A stretch of 64,000 nt of DNA from the NCBI RefSeq assembly GCF_024721975.1, contig NZ_JANQBB010000007.1, forward strand, positions 186,001 through 250,000. Reading direction: 5' to 3'. Of this stretch, positions 26,348-33,967 are shown piece by piece. Source of the stretch: Paenibacillus endoradicis (GTDB lineage: Bacteria > Bacillota > Bacilli > Paenibacillales > Paenibacillaceae). Under the pieces are notes generated by a model, which was not told the DNA's origin, ran no database searches, and saw nothing but the letters and a program-made list of their open reading frames with translations. A program made the position numbers and the translations under genes. How positions within the stretch are numbered: position 1 is the first letter of the stretch; every line of letters begins with the position of its first letter.

Positions 26348-27487
26348 ATGACATTTTCTATGGAAGTTGTAACACCTGAAAAATTAAAGGCTGTAATTGA
26401 AGAGGAAGTTAAACCTGAACCAGCTGAGGTAACACAGTTAAAGGAATTAGCTGCTAACAATGTTAATGCAATTTTAGCGCTAGATATTGAATCGTTCGAA
26501 AAGCGTTCGGAAGTACTGCAATCGATTGAAGGTTTCGGTATGAGTACGATGAGATCTTCTTCAGAAAAAAATTCAATGTTACAAGTTTCGGTTGGGAATT
26601 TATCGAAGACTGGAGATGAAGGCGGTCAAGTAGCTAAAGGACTGACTGAGCTTCATTTACAATTAAAAGATCTTGATCCTAGTATTATTGACTTTACTAA
26701 AACTGGCTTCTTAGGTAAGTTGTTCAATCCTTTACGTGTTTACTTTGCAAAGTATCAAAAAGCAGATTCGATGATTTCTGAAATTGTTGTTTCCTTAGAT
26801 AAAGGGAAAACGGTATTGAAAAACGATAACACGACGTTAGAATTGGAACAACAAACGCTTAGAGAGTTAACGAAAAGGTTGCAGAAAGAAATTCAATTAG
26901 GTGTGTTAATGGATGCAGAGATTGAGACTCAGATCGAAGCAGCTAAGCAGCGTAATGAAGATGAGAATAAAATTAGATTTATTACAGAAGAGGTATTATT
27001 CCCTCTACGTCAACGTGTGATGGATTTGCAACAAATGCAGGTTGTTAATCAACAAGGAATTATGGCTATGGAAGTGGTTATTCGTAATAATAAGGAGTTA
27101 ATTAGAGGGGTAGACAGAGCAAGGAATGTTACGATATCTGCCCTGAAAATCGCAGTTACTGTAGCGAGTGCACTTTATAATCAAAAGATCGTATTGAAAA
27201 AAATTGAATTACTTAATGAAACTACAAATAATCTAATTAGCGGTACTTCAAAAATGTTAAAGCAACAAGGTGCAGAAATTCATAAGCAATCGCTGGAAGC
27301 AAGTGTTTCAGTTGATACGTTAAAGCAGGCTTTCACCGACGTGTTATCGGCGCTAGACTCGATTAGTACGTATAAGCAGGATGCTCTACCAAGAATGAGG
27401 GATACAATTAACCAATTCAGAGAATTAGCTGATAAAGGTGAACAACAAATTTCTCGTTTAGAAAGAGGAAATAAGGTAGGCTTGTAG
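26348..27487 (+). CDS. Toxic-anion-resistance family protein (TelA/KlaA)
   Basis: 379 residues, no membrane segment, largely helical with long coiled-coil stretches (about 150-300). The pattern GFLGKLFNPLRVYFAKYQKADSMISEIVVSLDKGKTVLKNDNTTLE is the TelA core, and the C-terminal QAFTDVLSALDSISTYKQDALPRMRDTINQFREL closes it. TelA/KlaA proteins are associated with tellurite and envelope-stress resistance, but the mechanism is unknown. GGAGG is 7 bases before the ATG. Same direction as the VWA gene though separated by the repeat array; a shared function is inferred. Confidence 0.92.
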   Translation: MTFSMEVVTPEKLKAVIEEEVKPEPAEVTQLKELAANNVNAILALDIESFEKRSEVLQSIEGFGMSTMRSSSEKNSMLQVSVGNLSKTGDEGGQVAKGLTELHLQLKDLDPSIIDFTKTGFLGKLFNPLRVYFAKYQKADSMISEIVVSLDKGKTVLKNDNTTLELEQQTLRELTKRLQKEIQLGVLMDAEIETQIEAAKQRNEDENKIRFITEEVLFPLRQRVMDLQQMQVVNQQGIMAMEVVIRNNKELIRGVDRARNVTISALKIAVTVASALYNQKIVLKKIELLNETTNNLISGTSKMLKQQGAEIHKQSLEASVSVDTLKQAFTDVLSALDSISTYKQDALPRMRDTINQFRELADKGEQQISRLERGNKVGL

Positions 27488-27528
27488 TTTATTGCTGCTT
27501 AGAGGCAGTTTAAGTTGCCTGAGTCACT

Positions 27529-27752
27529 TCGTTATCAAAGTCCGCTTTTTTGAACTACCTCTTTCATAAAAGGTTTTAAAAGCAGGCTTTCAGAACCGAG
27601 AAGATGAAGAGCTACTTGAGGAAGGAGGAAACGCAAGTGTACATAATTGGTACACGCGTACCGGACTTGCCAAGTTCGCTTCATATTCGACGTCGATGAT
27701 ACTACTAAGCCAATCATCGTTATCAAAGTCTGCTTTTTAAACTACCTATTTA
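27529..27752 (-). repeat. Palindromic repeat family, locus D (minus orientation)
   Basis: A full unit runs on the minus strand from about 27752 (AAAAAGCAGACTTTGATAACGATGATTGG) to about 27575 (CGGTTCTGAAAGCCTGCTTTTAAAACC). A second partial copy ends with AAAAAAGCGGACTTTGATAACGAAG near 27530. The arms match those of locus A in style (AAAG..GCTTT) but differ in sequence. The central hairpin reads GTGTAC-N7-GTACAC with one change. It lies between TelA and its terminator. Confidence 0.85.
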
Positions 27753-27761
27753 ATAAAGTAA

Positions 27762-27810
27762 GGTCGAGTATAAGGGATGATTAACGCTCCCTATACTCGA
27801 CCTTTTTTGT
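27762..27810. terminator. Terminator of the TelA unit
   Basis: Stem GGTCGAGTATAAGGGA / TCCCTATACTCGACC (one bulge) then TTTTTT; it lies after repeat locus D and before the convergent Cys-rich gene. Confidence 0.88.
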
Positions 27811-27837
27811 TCATATGTTCTCCTGAAATTCATACGG

Positions 27838-28011
27838 TTAGAATGCATACTGTCTCAGTAACTCCTCAGTTGTTAGGTTTGCTTCCAATTTCTCATCTTG
27901 CAATTCGTTTTCTGTCCAGCAAGCTCTACATTTTTCTTCAGTTTCACAGTTTGGCGCATCAGGGCAAGTGTAGCAGAACTGTAATAAGTTTTTCGTTGTA
28001 TGATCAGTCAT
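27838..28011 (-). CDS. Small Cys-rich protein
   Basis: 57 residues. Five cysteines are packed in CYTCPDAPNCETEEKCRACW, so metal binding is likely; the rest is acidic and helical. I recognise no function. GGAGTG lies 7 bases before the ATG at 28011; the longer reading opens with GTG at 28020, too close to that site. A plus-strand ORF over the same bases is less protein-like and is rejected. Confidence 0.75.
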   Translation of the reverse strand: MTDHTTKNLLQFCYTCPDAPNCETEEKCRACWTENELQDEKLEANLTTEELLRQYAF

Positions 28012-28180
28012 TGTAATCACTCCATCTCTTTGTTTGATAAGTTAAGTATAAATCATAACTTCTGAAAATTATGTGATTTTTTTCACAATATTAACAAGAA
28101 AATGATTACACGGAAAAAAATATGAAGCTGCATCCATAACGTCATGTGAATGACGGTACGAACAGCTCCATATCTACGCT

Positions 28181-29491
28181 TTATGATGAGGTTATCTTTT
28201 CTTGCTTTGGCTTGTCCCATTTCACTGTCGTTTCCAATAGTATGGATAGCAACACTCCAACAATAAAACCATTACTTAATAGAGGTTGAACAAGTGATGG
28301 AAAGTTAGAGAATATTTTTGGATCAGTTGCTAATAAACTAACTCCAACTAATATCGGTATCGCAATACGGTGAATAGAAATAGAGTTGAAGGAATATCCT
28401 TGTACTCCCTTTAATGCTGTTCCAAGTAGCTGCAAATATGCAATGAACAGAACCGCGTTTCCAACTGTAATCGGAATGGTTGCTAGCATTAGACCAAGAG
28501 ACGGAATAATTCCAAGAACAGTTATAATACCGCCAGCAATTAGAAATGGCTTCTTATCATAGATTTGTGTGCTTTCCAAGAAACCTACGGATGAAGCAAA
28601 TGGAGCATACGATACTAGACCAAACAATGAAGCAACGACGCTATATACTCCAGTTAAAAACAGTGAATTACGAAATTGCTTAGGTTTCGGTGAACTATTA
28701 TCTAATTTAGATGCTGCAGTAATTGATGCGTAAGTATTACTCATATTAATCATACAGCCAAGGAAAGTAATAAAGATAATTCCATACTGTAGATTTGGCT
28801 TACCTAATGGGAACAAGCTAAATGCAGGTTGTGCTCCCTCGCCTGTTGTCATCATACTCTCTGTCGGGAAAATCAAAGCATATGCTATCCATCCAACAAT
28901 AATACCAATCAAGAGTGAGAAGTTACCGATTAACGTATTTCCTTTGATTTTAAGAACGGCTACAAAAATCGCAACGATGACTGAAAAGACTGTAATGGCA
29001 ACATCAAGTGTCCCATCAACATTAATTTTCAACATTCCTTTGAAGAAGATAAATGCAAGTTGGAATGTTAATAGCATTAGAAATACATTCATAACCATCG
29101 GGCTAAATACTTTCTGAATGATTGGGGTAGCACCGCAAACAGATAGTAGTATAATGACTGCACCTGCCAATAACATACCTGTTGCTATGCCACCGCCAAC
29201 ATCTATTAAGCTTAGTCCTAGCGTAGGTGCTGAGGCAGCTAGATTCAACATTAATGCCCATATAACGCCGGAGTGACCTTCTAGTAGTGGATACTTATGA
29301 CCAATCAATCCCTGCAATATACAAGCGATACCCGTAATAATTAGAGAGCTTCGTAAAATTGTTACCACTTCATATGTAGGTAGATCAAATGCCAATCCGA
29401 TAGAAATCGGTACGACAACAATGTTTGCAAAAATAAAAAATACCCATTGAAGCGAAGCAAAAAATGTTACTTTTGAAGAATTAACTTTCAT
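28181..29491 (-). CDS. NCS2-family uracil/xanthine permease
   Basis: 437 residues with about 12-14 membrane segments. The family substrate motif lies in GGGIATGMLLAGAVIILLSV and the conserved transmembrane part is MINMSNTYASITAASKLDN, with GLIGHKYPLLEGHSGVIWA early. NCS2 proteins import nucleobases by proton symport. The particular base is undetermined. The ATG at 29491 is preferred to 29512 because AGGGTGA precedes it. The 5' region 29492-29700 holds a TGC-TATACT extended -10; no purine riboswitch pattern was found. Confidence 0.88.
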   Translation of the reverse strand: MKVNSSKVTFFASLQWVFFIFANIVVVPISIGLAFDLPTYEVVTILRSSLIITGIACILQGLIGHKYPLLEGHSGVIWALMLNLAASAPTLGLSLIDVGGGIATGMLLAGAVIILLSVCGATPIIQKVFSPMVMNVFLMLLTFQLAFIFFKGMLKINVDGTLDVAITVFSVIVAIFVAVLKIKGNTLIGNFSLLIGIIVGWIAYALIFPTESMMTTGEGAQPAFSLFPLGKPNLQYGIIFITFLGCMINMSNTYASITAASKLDNSSPKPKQFRNSLFLTGVYSVVASLFGLVSYAPFASSVGFLESTQIYDKKPFLIAGGIITVLGIIPSLGLMLATIPITVGNAVLFIAYLQLLGTALKGVQGYSFNSISIHRIAIPILVGVSLLATDPKIFSNFPSLVQPLLSNGFIVGVLLSILLETTVKWDKPKQEKITSS

Positions 29492-29795
29492 ATTCACCCT
29501 ATCCTTTATCATGCTGAATAACTTTGATCATTGTACTAAACTTTCTTTCATTTGTATAAGGGTAATCATGAAACTAACAGATTCTTGTGAGACAATAACA
29601 ACAAGTATAGCATGACTGGGTAAATTAGTTAGTGAGATTACCTATAAGGAGTATTCACTGCATAAGTATAATAAAATTCATTAATATTGAATGTAAATAA
29701 TTAGCAACATTAACTAATTCAATGACGTTATTTATAGTGAAAGCAATATTAGAACTGTAAGCTAACCACAATTATAAGTTAATAGGAGGGTTTAA

Positions 29796-30071
29796 ATGTT
29801 ACAAACTAATAAAGCGTTTATTGTAGTAATCATGATATGGATTAGTATTTTAACTATATGGGCAGTAAATTCATTAACGAATGGTGACCAACGTTCAGTT
29901 CATGTTACAGGTGTACCTCAAAATTATACTCCGCAGCAAATTTCCGTGGTCCAAATGGATAAGGATACGGTATGGATTGTTAATCCCAATAGTAACTACA
30001 TACAAGTTATTAAGCATGATGAGGATGGTTATCATATAACAGGATCAGAAATGTCATTTCAAGAAGAATAG
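29796..30071 (+). CDS. Small membrane-anchored hypothetical protein
   Basis: 91 residues: one N-terminal membrane helix (AFIVVIMIWISILTIWAVNSL, residues 7-27) and a short extracytoplasmic domain with QMDKDTVWIVNPNSNYIQVIKHDEDGYHI. No named family is recognised. GGAGGG is 7 bases before the ATG. Confidence 0.75.
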   Translation: MLQTNKAFIVVIMIWISILTIWAVNSLTNGDQRSVHVTGVPQNYTPQQISVVQMDKDTVWIVNPNSNYIQVIKHDEDGYHITGSEMSFQEE

Positions 30072-30094
30072 TTAAAACCATTATTATAAATAAG

Positions 30095-30145
30095 AAGGAG
30101 AAGCTCATCTGTAGTTGGAACTGCAGACGAACTTCCCCTTTTTGA
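30095..30145 (+). terminator. Terminator between convergent genes
   Basis: A long stem of about 19 bp (AAGGAGAAGCTCATCTGTAG with CTGCAGACGAACTTCCCCTT, several G-U pairs) followed by TTTG. Confidence 0.82.
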
Positions 30146-30155
30146 TTCATGAGTA

Positions 30156-31049
30156 TTAACCTTTAACAGAACCGATCATTACGCCTTTATCAAAGTATTT
30201 TTGAATGAAAGGGTAAACAGTAAGAATTGGCAATGTTGAGATAATAATGACACCGTACTTAATCTGATCTGCATAACGTTGCGCATAACCGCCTGCACCG
30301 CCGCCTGAACCAGCTCCACTAGAGAAAACTTGGTTAGATAGTAGAATATCTCGTAAGACGATTTGCAGTGGTTGGAGCTCATTACTGCGAATATAGATTA
30401 GACCTGTAAAGAAATCATTCCAGTGACCTACGAGATAGTATAGTCCAACAACAGAAATCAATGCTTTGGAAAGTGGCAAAGCTACTTTGATAAAGTAGGT
30501 GAAATGTGAGCAACCGTCCATTGCAGCTGCCTCATATACTTCTTTTGGTAATGAATTTTCGAAAAATGTTCGTGCGATAATGAGATAGAAGACGTTCACA
30601 CAGAAAGGTACAATAAATACCCATATCGTATTAATAATATTTAAATCTTTCATTAGTAGATAGGTTGGGATTAAGCCACCATTAAAGAACATTGTAAAGA
30701 CAAAGGCAAACATAATAATTTTCCCAGCTTTGAACTCTTTGCGAGAAAGCACATAGGCTGCAGGTAATGTGACAAGTAGATTTACTGCTGTGCCTGCAAC
30801 GGTGTAAAGAATAGTATTGCGATATCCTACCCAAATACGGCTATCATTAAAAATTTCCCCGTAACCGAAGAAGCTTACGCCTTTAGGGAATAATAAAACT
30901 TTTCCCGTTGAGACTAGTACAGAATCACTAATAGATGCGATGATAATGAAATATAGTGGGTAAGCAATTAATAAGAAAATGAGCACACAGAGAATAGCTA
31001 ATGCAATCGTAAAGCATATTTCACCGATAGATTTTGATTTGAAGGTCAT
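30156..31049 (-). CDS. Carbohydrate ABC permease (LplC/YtcP-like)
   Basis: 297 residues, six membrane segments. The permease loop EAAAMDGCSHFTYFIKVALPLSKALISVV is the EAA motif that contacts the ATPase. It corresponds to the second permease of the CUT1 subfamily that handles pectin- or rhamnogalacturonan-derived oligomers in Bacillus (YtcP, LplC). AAGGAG is present upstream. No ATPase gene is nearby, as is usual for these importers, which share MsmX-type ATPases. Confidence 0.9.
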   Translation of the reverse strand: MTFKSKSIGEICFTIALAILCVLIFLLIAYPLYFIIIASISDSVLVSTGKVLLFPKGVSFFGYGEIFNDSRIWVGYRNTILYTVAGTAVNLLVTLPAAYVLSRKEFKAGKIIMFAFVFTMFFNGGLIPTYLLMKDLNIINTIWVFIVPFCVNVFYLIIARTFFENSLPKEVYEAAAMDGCSHFTYFIKVALPLSKALISVVGLYYLVGHWNDFFTGLIYIRSNELQPLQIVLRDILLSNQVFSSGAGSGGGAGGYAQRYADQIKYGVIIISTLPILTVYPFIQKYFDKGVMIGSVKG

Positions 31050-31087
31050 CGCAAATCTCCTTTCTGTTTACGTGTATGCAAGGTTGT

Positions 31088-31999
31088 CTAATATAAACTT
31101 GTATCCGATACTTTCTTCGATATGGCATTCATACTAATTAGGAATGCAAAATTGATTACTGTATTGAACAACCCAATGGCTGAAGCATAACTGAATTGGT
31201 TAGATACGATACCAATTTTATAGACATAGGTTGCAATAACTTCTGATACAGGAAGGTTAAGATTATTTTGCATAAGGAAGATTTTTTCGAAACCAGTACC
31301 AAGTATATTTCCCATACTTAGAATAAAGAGAATGATAATTGTCGGTTTTAAGGCTGGTAGATCAATATGACGAATCATTTGGAAGCGATTAGCTCCATCT
31401 ATTTTGGCGGAATCATAAAGTTGTGGATCAACAGTTGATAATGCTGCTAAAAAAATAATGCTATTCCATCCACAATGTTGCCAAATATCCGATAGAACAT
31501 AGACCGGAATGAACGAATTGACTGAAGCTAATAGATTAATATGTCCGAGTCCAAGCGCTTTCATAAAATGGCCTACAATTCCCGTTTCTGACGAAAGTAA
31601 TACATTCAACATACCCACAAGAACAATAATGGAGATGAAATGTGGTAAGTAAACGGTTGTTTGCATGATTTGCTTGAACTTCTTAATTCGAATTTGATTC
31701 AACAATAAAGCAAGAATAATTGGAGCAGGAAAGCCAATGATGATCGTTGCAAAACTAATGATAAAAGTGTTTTTCATTAACGTTCCAAATTGATAATTGT
31801 CTATAAATTGCGTGAAGTAATGAAAACCTCGAAACTCTCCTCCAGTTAATCCTTTACTAAAGTCGAAATCCTTAAAAGCTAACTGTATTCCGTACATTGG
31901 AATGTAGTTGAAAATAATAATAGCGATAATTGCAGGGAGAACCATTAACCATAATTGATAATCTCGAATCATAGATTTCGATTTGATAGCTAGTTTCAT
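31088..31999 (-). CDS. Carbohydrate ABC permease (LplB-like)
   Basis: 303 residues, six membrane segments, EAA loop reading DSAKIDGANRFQMIRHIDLPALKPTIIIL. It is the partner permease; the N-terminus DYQLWLMVLPAIIAIIIFNYIPMYGIQLAFKDF is characteristic of LplB/YteP. The start at 31999 has AAGGAG 7 bases upstream, while the ATG at 32005 is too close. It lies 38 bases before the second permease gene and 70 after the binding-protein gene. Confidence 0.9.
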   Translation of the reverse strand: MKLAIKSKSMIRDYQLWLMVLPAIIAIIIFNYIPMYGIQLAFKDFDFSKGLTGGEFRGFHYFTQFIDNYQFGTLMKNTFIISFATIIIGFPAPIILALLLNQIRIKKFKQIMQTTVYLPHFISIIVLVGMLNVLLSSETGIVGHFMKALGLGHINLLASVNSFIPVYVLSDIWQHCGWNSIIFLAALSTVDPQLYDSAKIDGANRFQMIRHIDLPALKPTIIILFILSMGNILGTGFEKIFLMQNNLNLPVSEVIATYVYKIGIVSNQFSYASAIGLFNTVINFAFLISMNAISKKVSDTSLY

Positions 32000-32069
32000 A
32001 TGCATACTCCTTATTAAATAGAAGAGGAGGGGATCGTAGTAAGTGTAAATACCCTCCTCTAGTTATTCA

Positions 32070-33686
32070 TTAGTTTTTAGCTTTGTACTCGTCGAAATAT
32101 TTCTGCATAATCTCTAGATTTTGATTCAATCCAGCTTTAACCGCTTCATTAACATAGCCATCCCACTCTGCTTGAACGCCGTCAGATGTTATCCATTTTG
32201 CAAAGTTTGTATTCGCTAAGTTCATAATATTAGTGTTGTTAAGACTCATGATGTTATTATCATCGCTCGTGTATTTAATAAATACGCTTGGGAAAATATC
32301 TTCTTCAGGATTAATTTTTCCTAGTGCATCTTTAAGTATTTCAGAATCATTAAGCACTTCTTGCATGTCTGTACCTAATGTAAGCTTAATGTCATCAGAG
32401 ATGTAGAATCCACCGTTATCTGCCCATGTAGACGTCCATTTCCAAGTACCTGGGTCCATTTGAGCTTCTTTAGGAGGTAGTACTGCATAAGAACCATCAT
32501 CATTTTTCGCAATATTAGTTCCGATTGAACCGAATAGTACTTGAATACCTACTTCAGGTGCATATAGTTCATTAATGAAGCGCATTGCAGCTTCTTTATT
32601 TTTAGATTTTGCAGACATTACAATATTATTAGCAGAGTAGTTTAATGTATTGGAATCATAACTCCAAGATACATCACCAGTGTACGCACTACTTGATCTT
32701 AGTGGAGCCATAGACGTATATTGAGGAGCTAGTTGCTCACCGAATCTGTCAGATCCTACCCAACCCCAAGTAAATCCTACTTTGGCATTATCACCTTCGC
32801 CACGAGATACGGATTGGAATTTCGTGTAATCATGCGTGAACACTTCAGTATTAATGAGCCCAGCGCTGTACAATTTGTTAAGGAAGACAACTAATTCTTT
32901 ATAGCGATCGTCTACAAGATAGTTTTTCACTTTACCATCTTCAACGAAATAACCTTGACCACTGATATCGGAGGAAAGATTAATTCCTGATCCACCTAGC
33001 ATAACAGCTGGGTTGAAGAAGCCACCAATACCACCAGTCCAATCCATAGGGATTTCATCGGTAGTATCACCATTACCATTCGCATCTTGTTCTTTGAATG
33101 CTACAAGTACGTTGTAGAGTTCATCCCAGTTCGTTGGCATTTCTAATTGAAGATTATCTAACCACTCTTGGTTAATATATTGACGGTTTACAGAGTCTGG
33201 CCAGAAACGTTGATATTTTGGTAAACCTAATATACGACCATCGGTTTGTGTAGCAATAATTTTTGTTTCTGGTTTATCAGTGAACATTTTTTCGATATTA
33301 GGGGCAAATTCCATCAGTTCATTAATATCTTGGAACAAACCATTGAATTGAGCAAAATCGGCATCCGTAATTACGGTAGGACCAACAAATAGATCAGGAA
33401 TGTCACCACTTGCTAACATTGGGCCTTTCTTTTGATCCCAGTCTGCCGTGATTTCTTGCCATTCAATTTCCACGTTCGCTTTCTCTTCAATTTCTTGAAG
33501 CCATTCCATTTCTGCTAAAGGTTTCGTTAGAGGATGTTTAACAATAATTGCAGTTAGTTTAGCCTTTTTTCCATTGCTTCCAGTTGGGTCAGAACTGCCA
33601 CCGGTATTTTCTTCTGACTTACTACACGCTGCAACTAATGATGCACATAACATGATGACAAGTAACATAGAAATAACTTTTTTCAT
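32070..33686 (-). CDS. Extracellular solute-binding lipoprotein (LplA/YtcQ-like)
   Basis: 538 residues. The signal peptide ends in a lipobox SLVAAC with Cys21, so the mature protein is lipid-anchored outside. The Ser/Asn/Gly linker and the LTAIIVKHPLTKPLAEMEWLQEIEEKANVEIEW start are typical of large LplA-type carbohydrate binders. GGGGGA precedes the ATG. First gene of a three-gene importer operon on the minus strand, with promoter, cre site and AraC-type regulator upstream. Confidence 0.9.
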   Translation of the reverse strand: MKKVISMLLVIMLCASLVAACSKSEENTGGSSDPTGSNGKKAKLTAIIVKHPLTKPLAEMEWLQEIEEKANVEIEWQEITADWDQKKGPMLASGDIPDLFVGPTVITDADFAQFNGLFQDINELMEFAPNIEKMFTDKPETKIIATQTDGRILGLPKYQRFWPDSVNRQYINQEWLDNLQLEMPTNWDELYNVLVAFKEQDANGNGDTTDEIPMDWTGGIGGFFNPAVMLGGSGINLSSDISGQGYFVEDGKVKNYLVDDRYKELVVFLNKLYSAGLINTEVFTHDYTKFQSVSRGEGDNAKVGFTWGWVGSDRFGEQLAPQYTSMAPLRSSSAYTGDVSWSYDSNTLNYSANNIVMSAKSKNKEAAMRFINELYAPEVGIQVLFGSIGTNIAKNDDGSYAVLPPKEAQMDPGTWKWTSTWADNGGFYISDDIKLTLGTDMQEVLNDSEILKDALGKINPEEDIFPSVFIKYTSDDNNIMSLNNTNIMNLANTNFAKWITSDGVQAEWDGYVNEAVKAGLNQNLEIMQKYFDEYKAKN

Positions 33687-33757
33687 AAATGTTCCCCCTA
33701 TATTTAAGTTTGCCGAAGAGATAAAAAGTATGGAGATATTGTTCTTGGCTCCCTAAC

Positions 33758-33785
33758 TTTATCGTGATTGCAACGAGGCTGTAAA
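33758..33785 (-). promoter_or_regulatory. Promoter of the sugar importer operon
   Basis: Read on the minus strand, TTTACA (33785-33780) and GATAAA (33763-33758) are 16 bp apart, about 70 bases before the binding-protein start codon. Confidence 0.5.
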
Positions 33786-33814
33786 CGACCAAGAATTGAG
33801 TCGTCAACAATTAT

Positions 33815-33828
33815 TGAAAGCGCTTTAA
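33815..33828. promoter_or_regulatory. Catabolite responsive element (cre)
   Basis: TGAAAGCGCTTTAA matches the CcpA operator consensus WTGNAANCGNWNNCAW with a single mismatch. It lies about 30 bp upstream of the -35 of the importer promoter, so carbon-catabolite control by CcpA is likely. Confidence 0.7.
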
Positions 33829-33855
33829 TTGACTGTGGTTATGCGGTTATATACG

Positions 33856-33888
33856 ATATACAATTTTCTGAATTTGAAAATTGTATAT
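33856..33888. repeat. Perfect 13-bp inverted repeat
   Basis: ATATACAATTTTC (33856-33868) and GAAAATTGTATAT (33876-33888) flank a 7-base spacer. It lies upstream of the cre site and downstream of the regulator terminator, so it is an operator candidate; no T-run supports a terminator role. Confidence 0.6.
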
Positions 33889-33916
33889 TCTACGAAAATT
33901 GTGGATCATCTGATAG

Positions 33917-33966
33917 AAAAACCGCTGATTACTTCGCTTATTCAAAGCGAAGTAATTAGCGGTAAG
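33917..33966 (-). terminator. Terminator of the membrane AraC regulator gene
   Basis: A 19-bp stem (ACCGCTGATTACTTCGCTT and its complement, one G-U) followed on the minus strand by TTTTTCT. Confidence 0.88.
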
Positions 33967-33967
33967 T

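Noticed and set aside
27777..28016. 79-residue plus-strand ORF
   Set aside because: It starts inside the terminator hairpin and overlaps the Cys-rich minus-strand gene, which has the better ribosome binding site.
29492..29795. Purine riboswitch ahead of the NCS2 permease
   Set aside because: The conserved loop sequences of the purine aptamer could not be found on the minus strand; only an extended -10 is seen.
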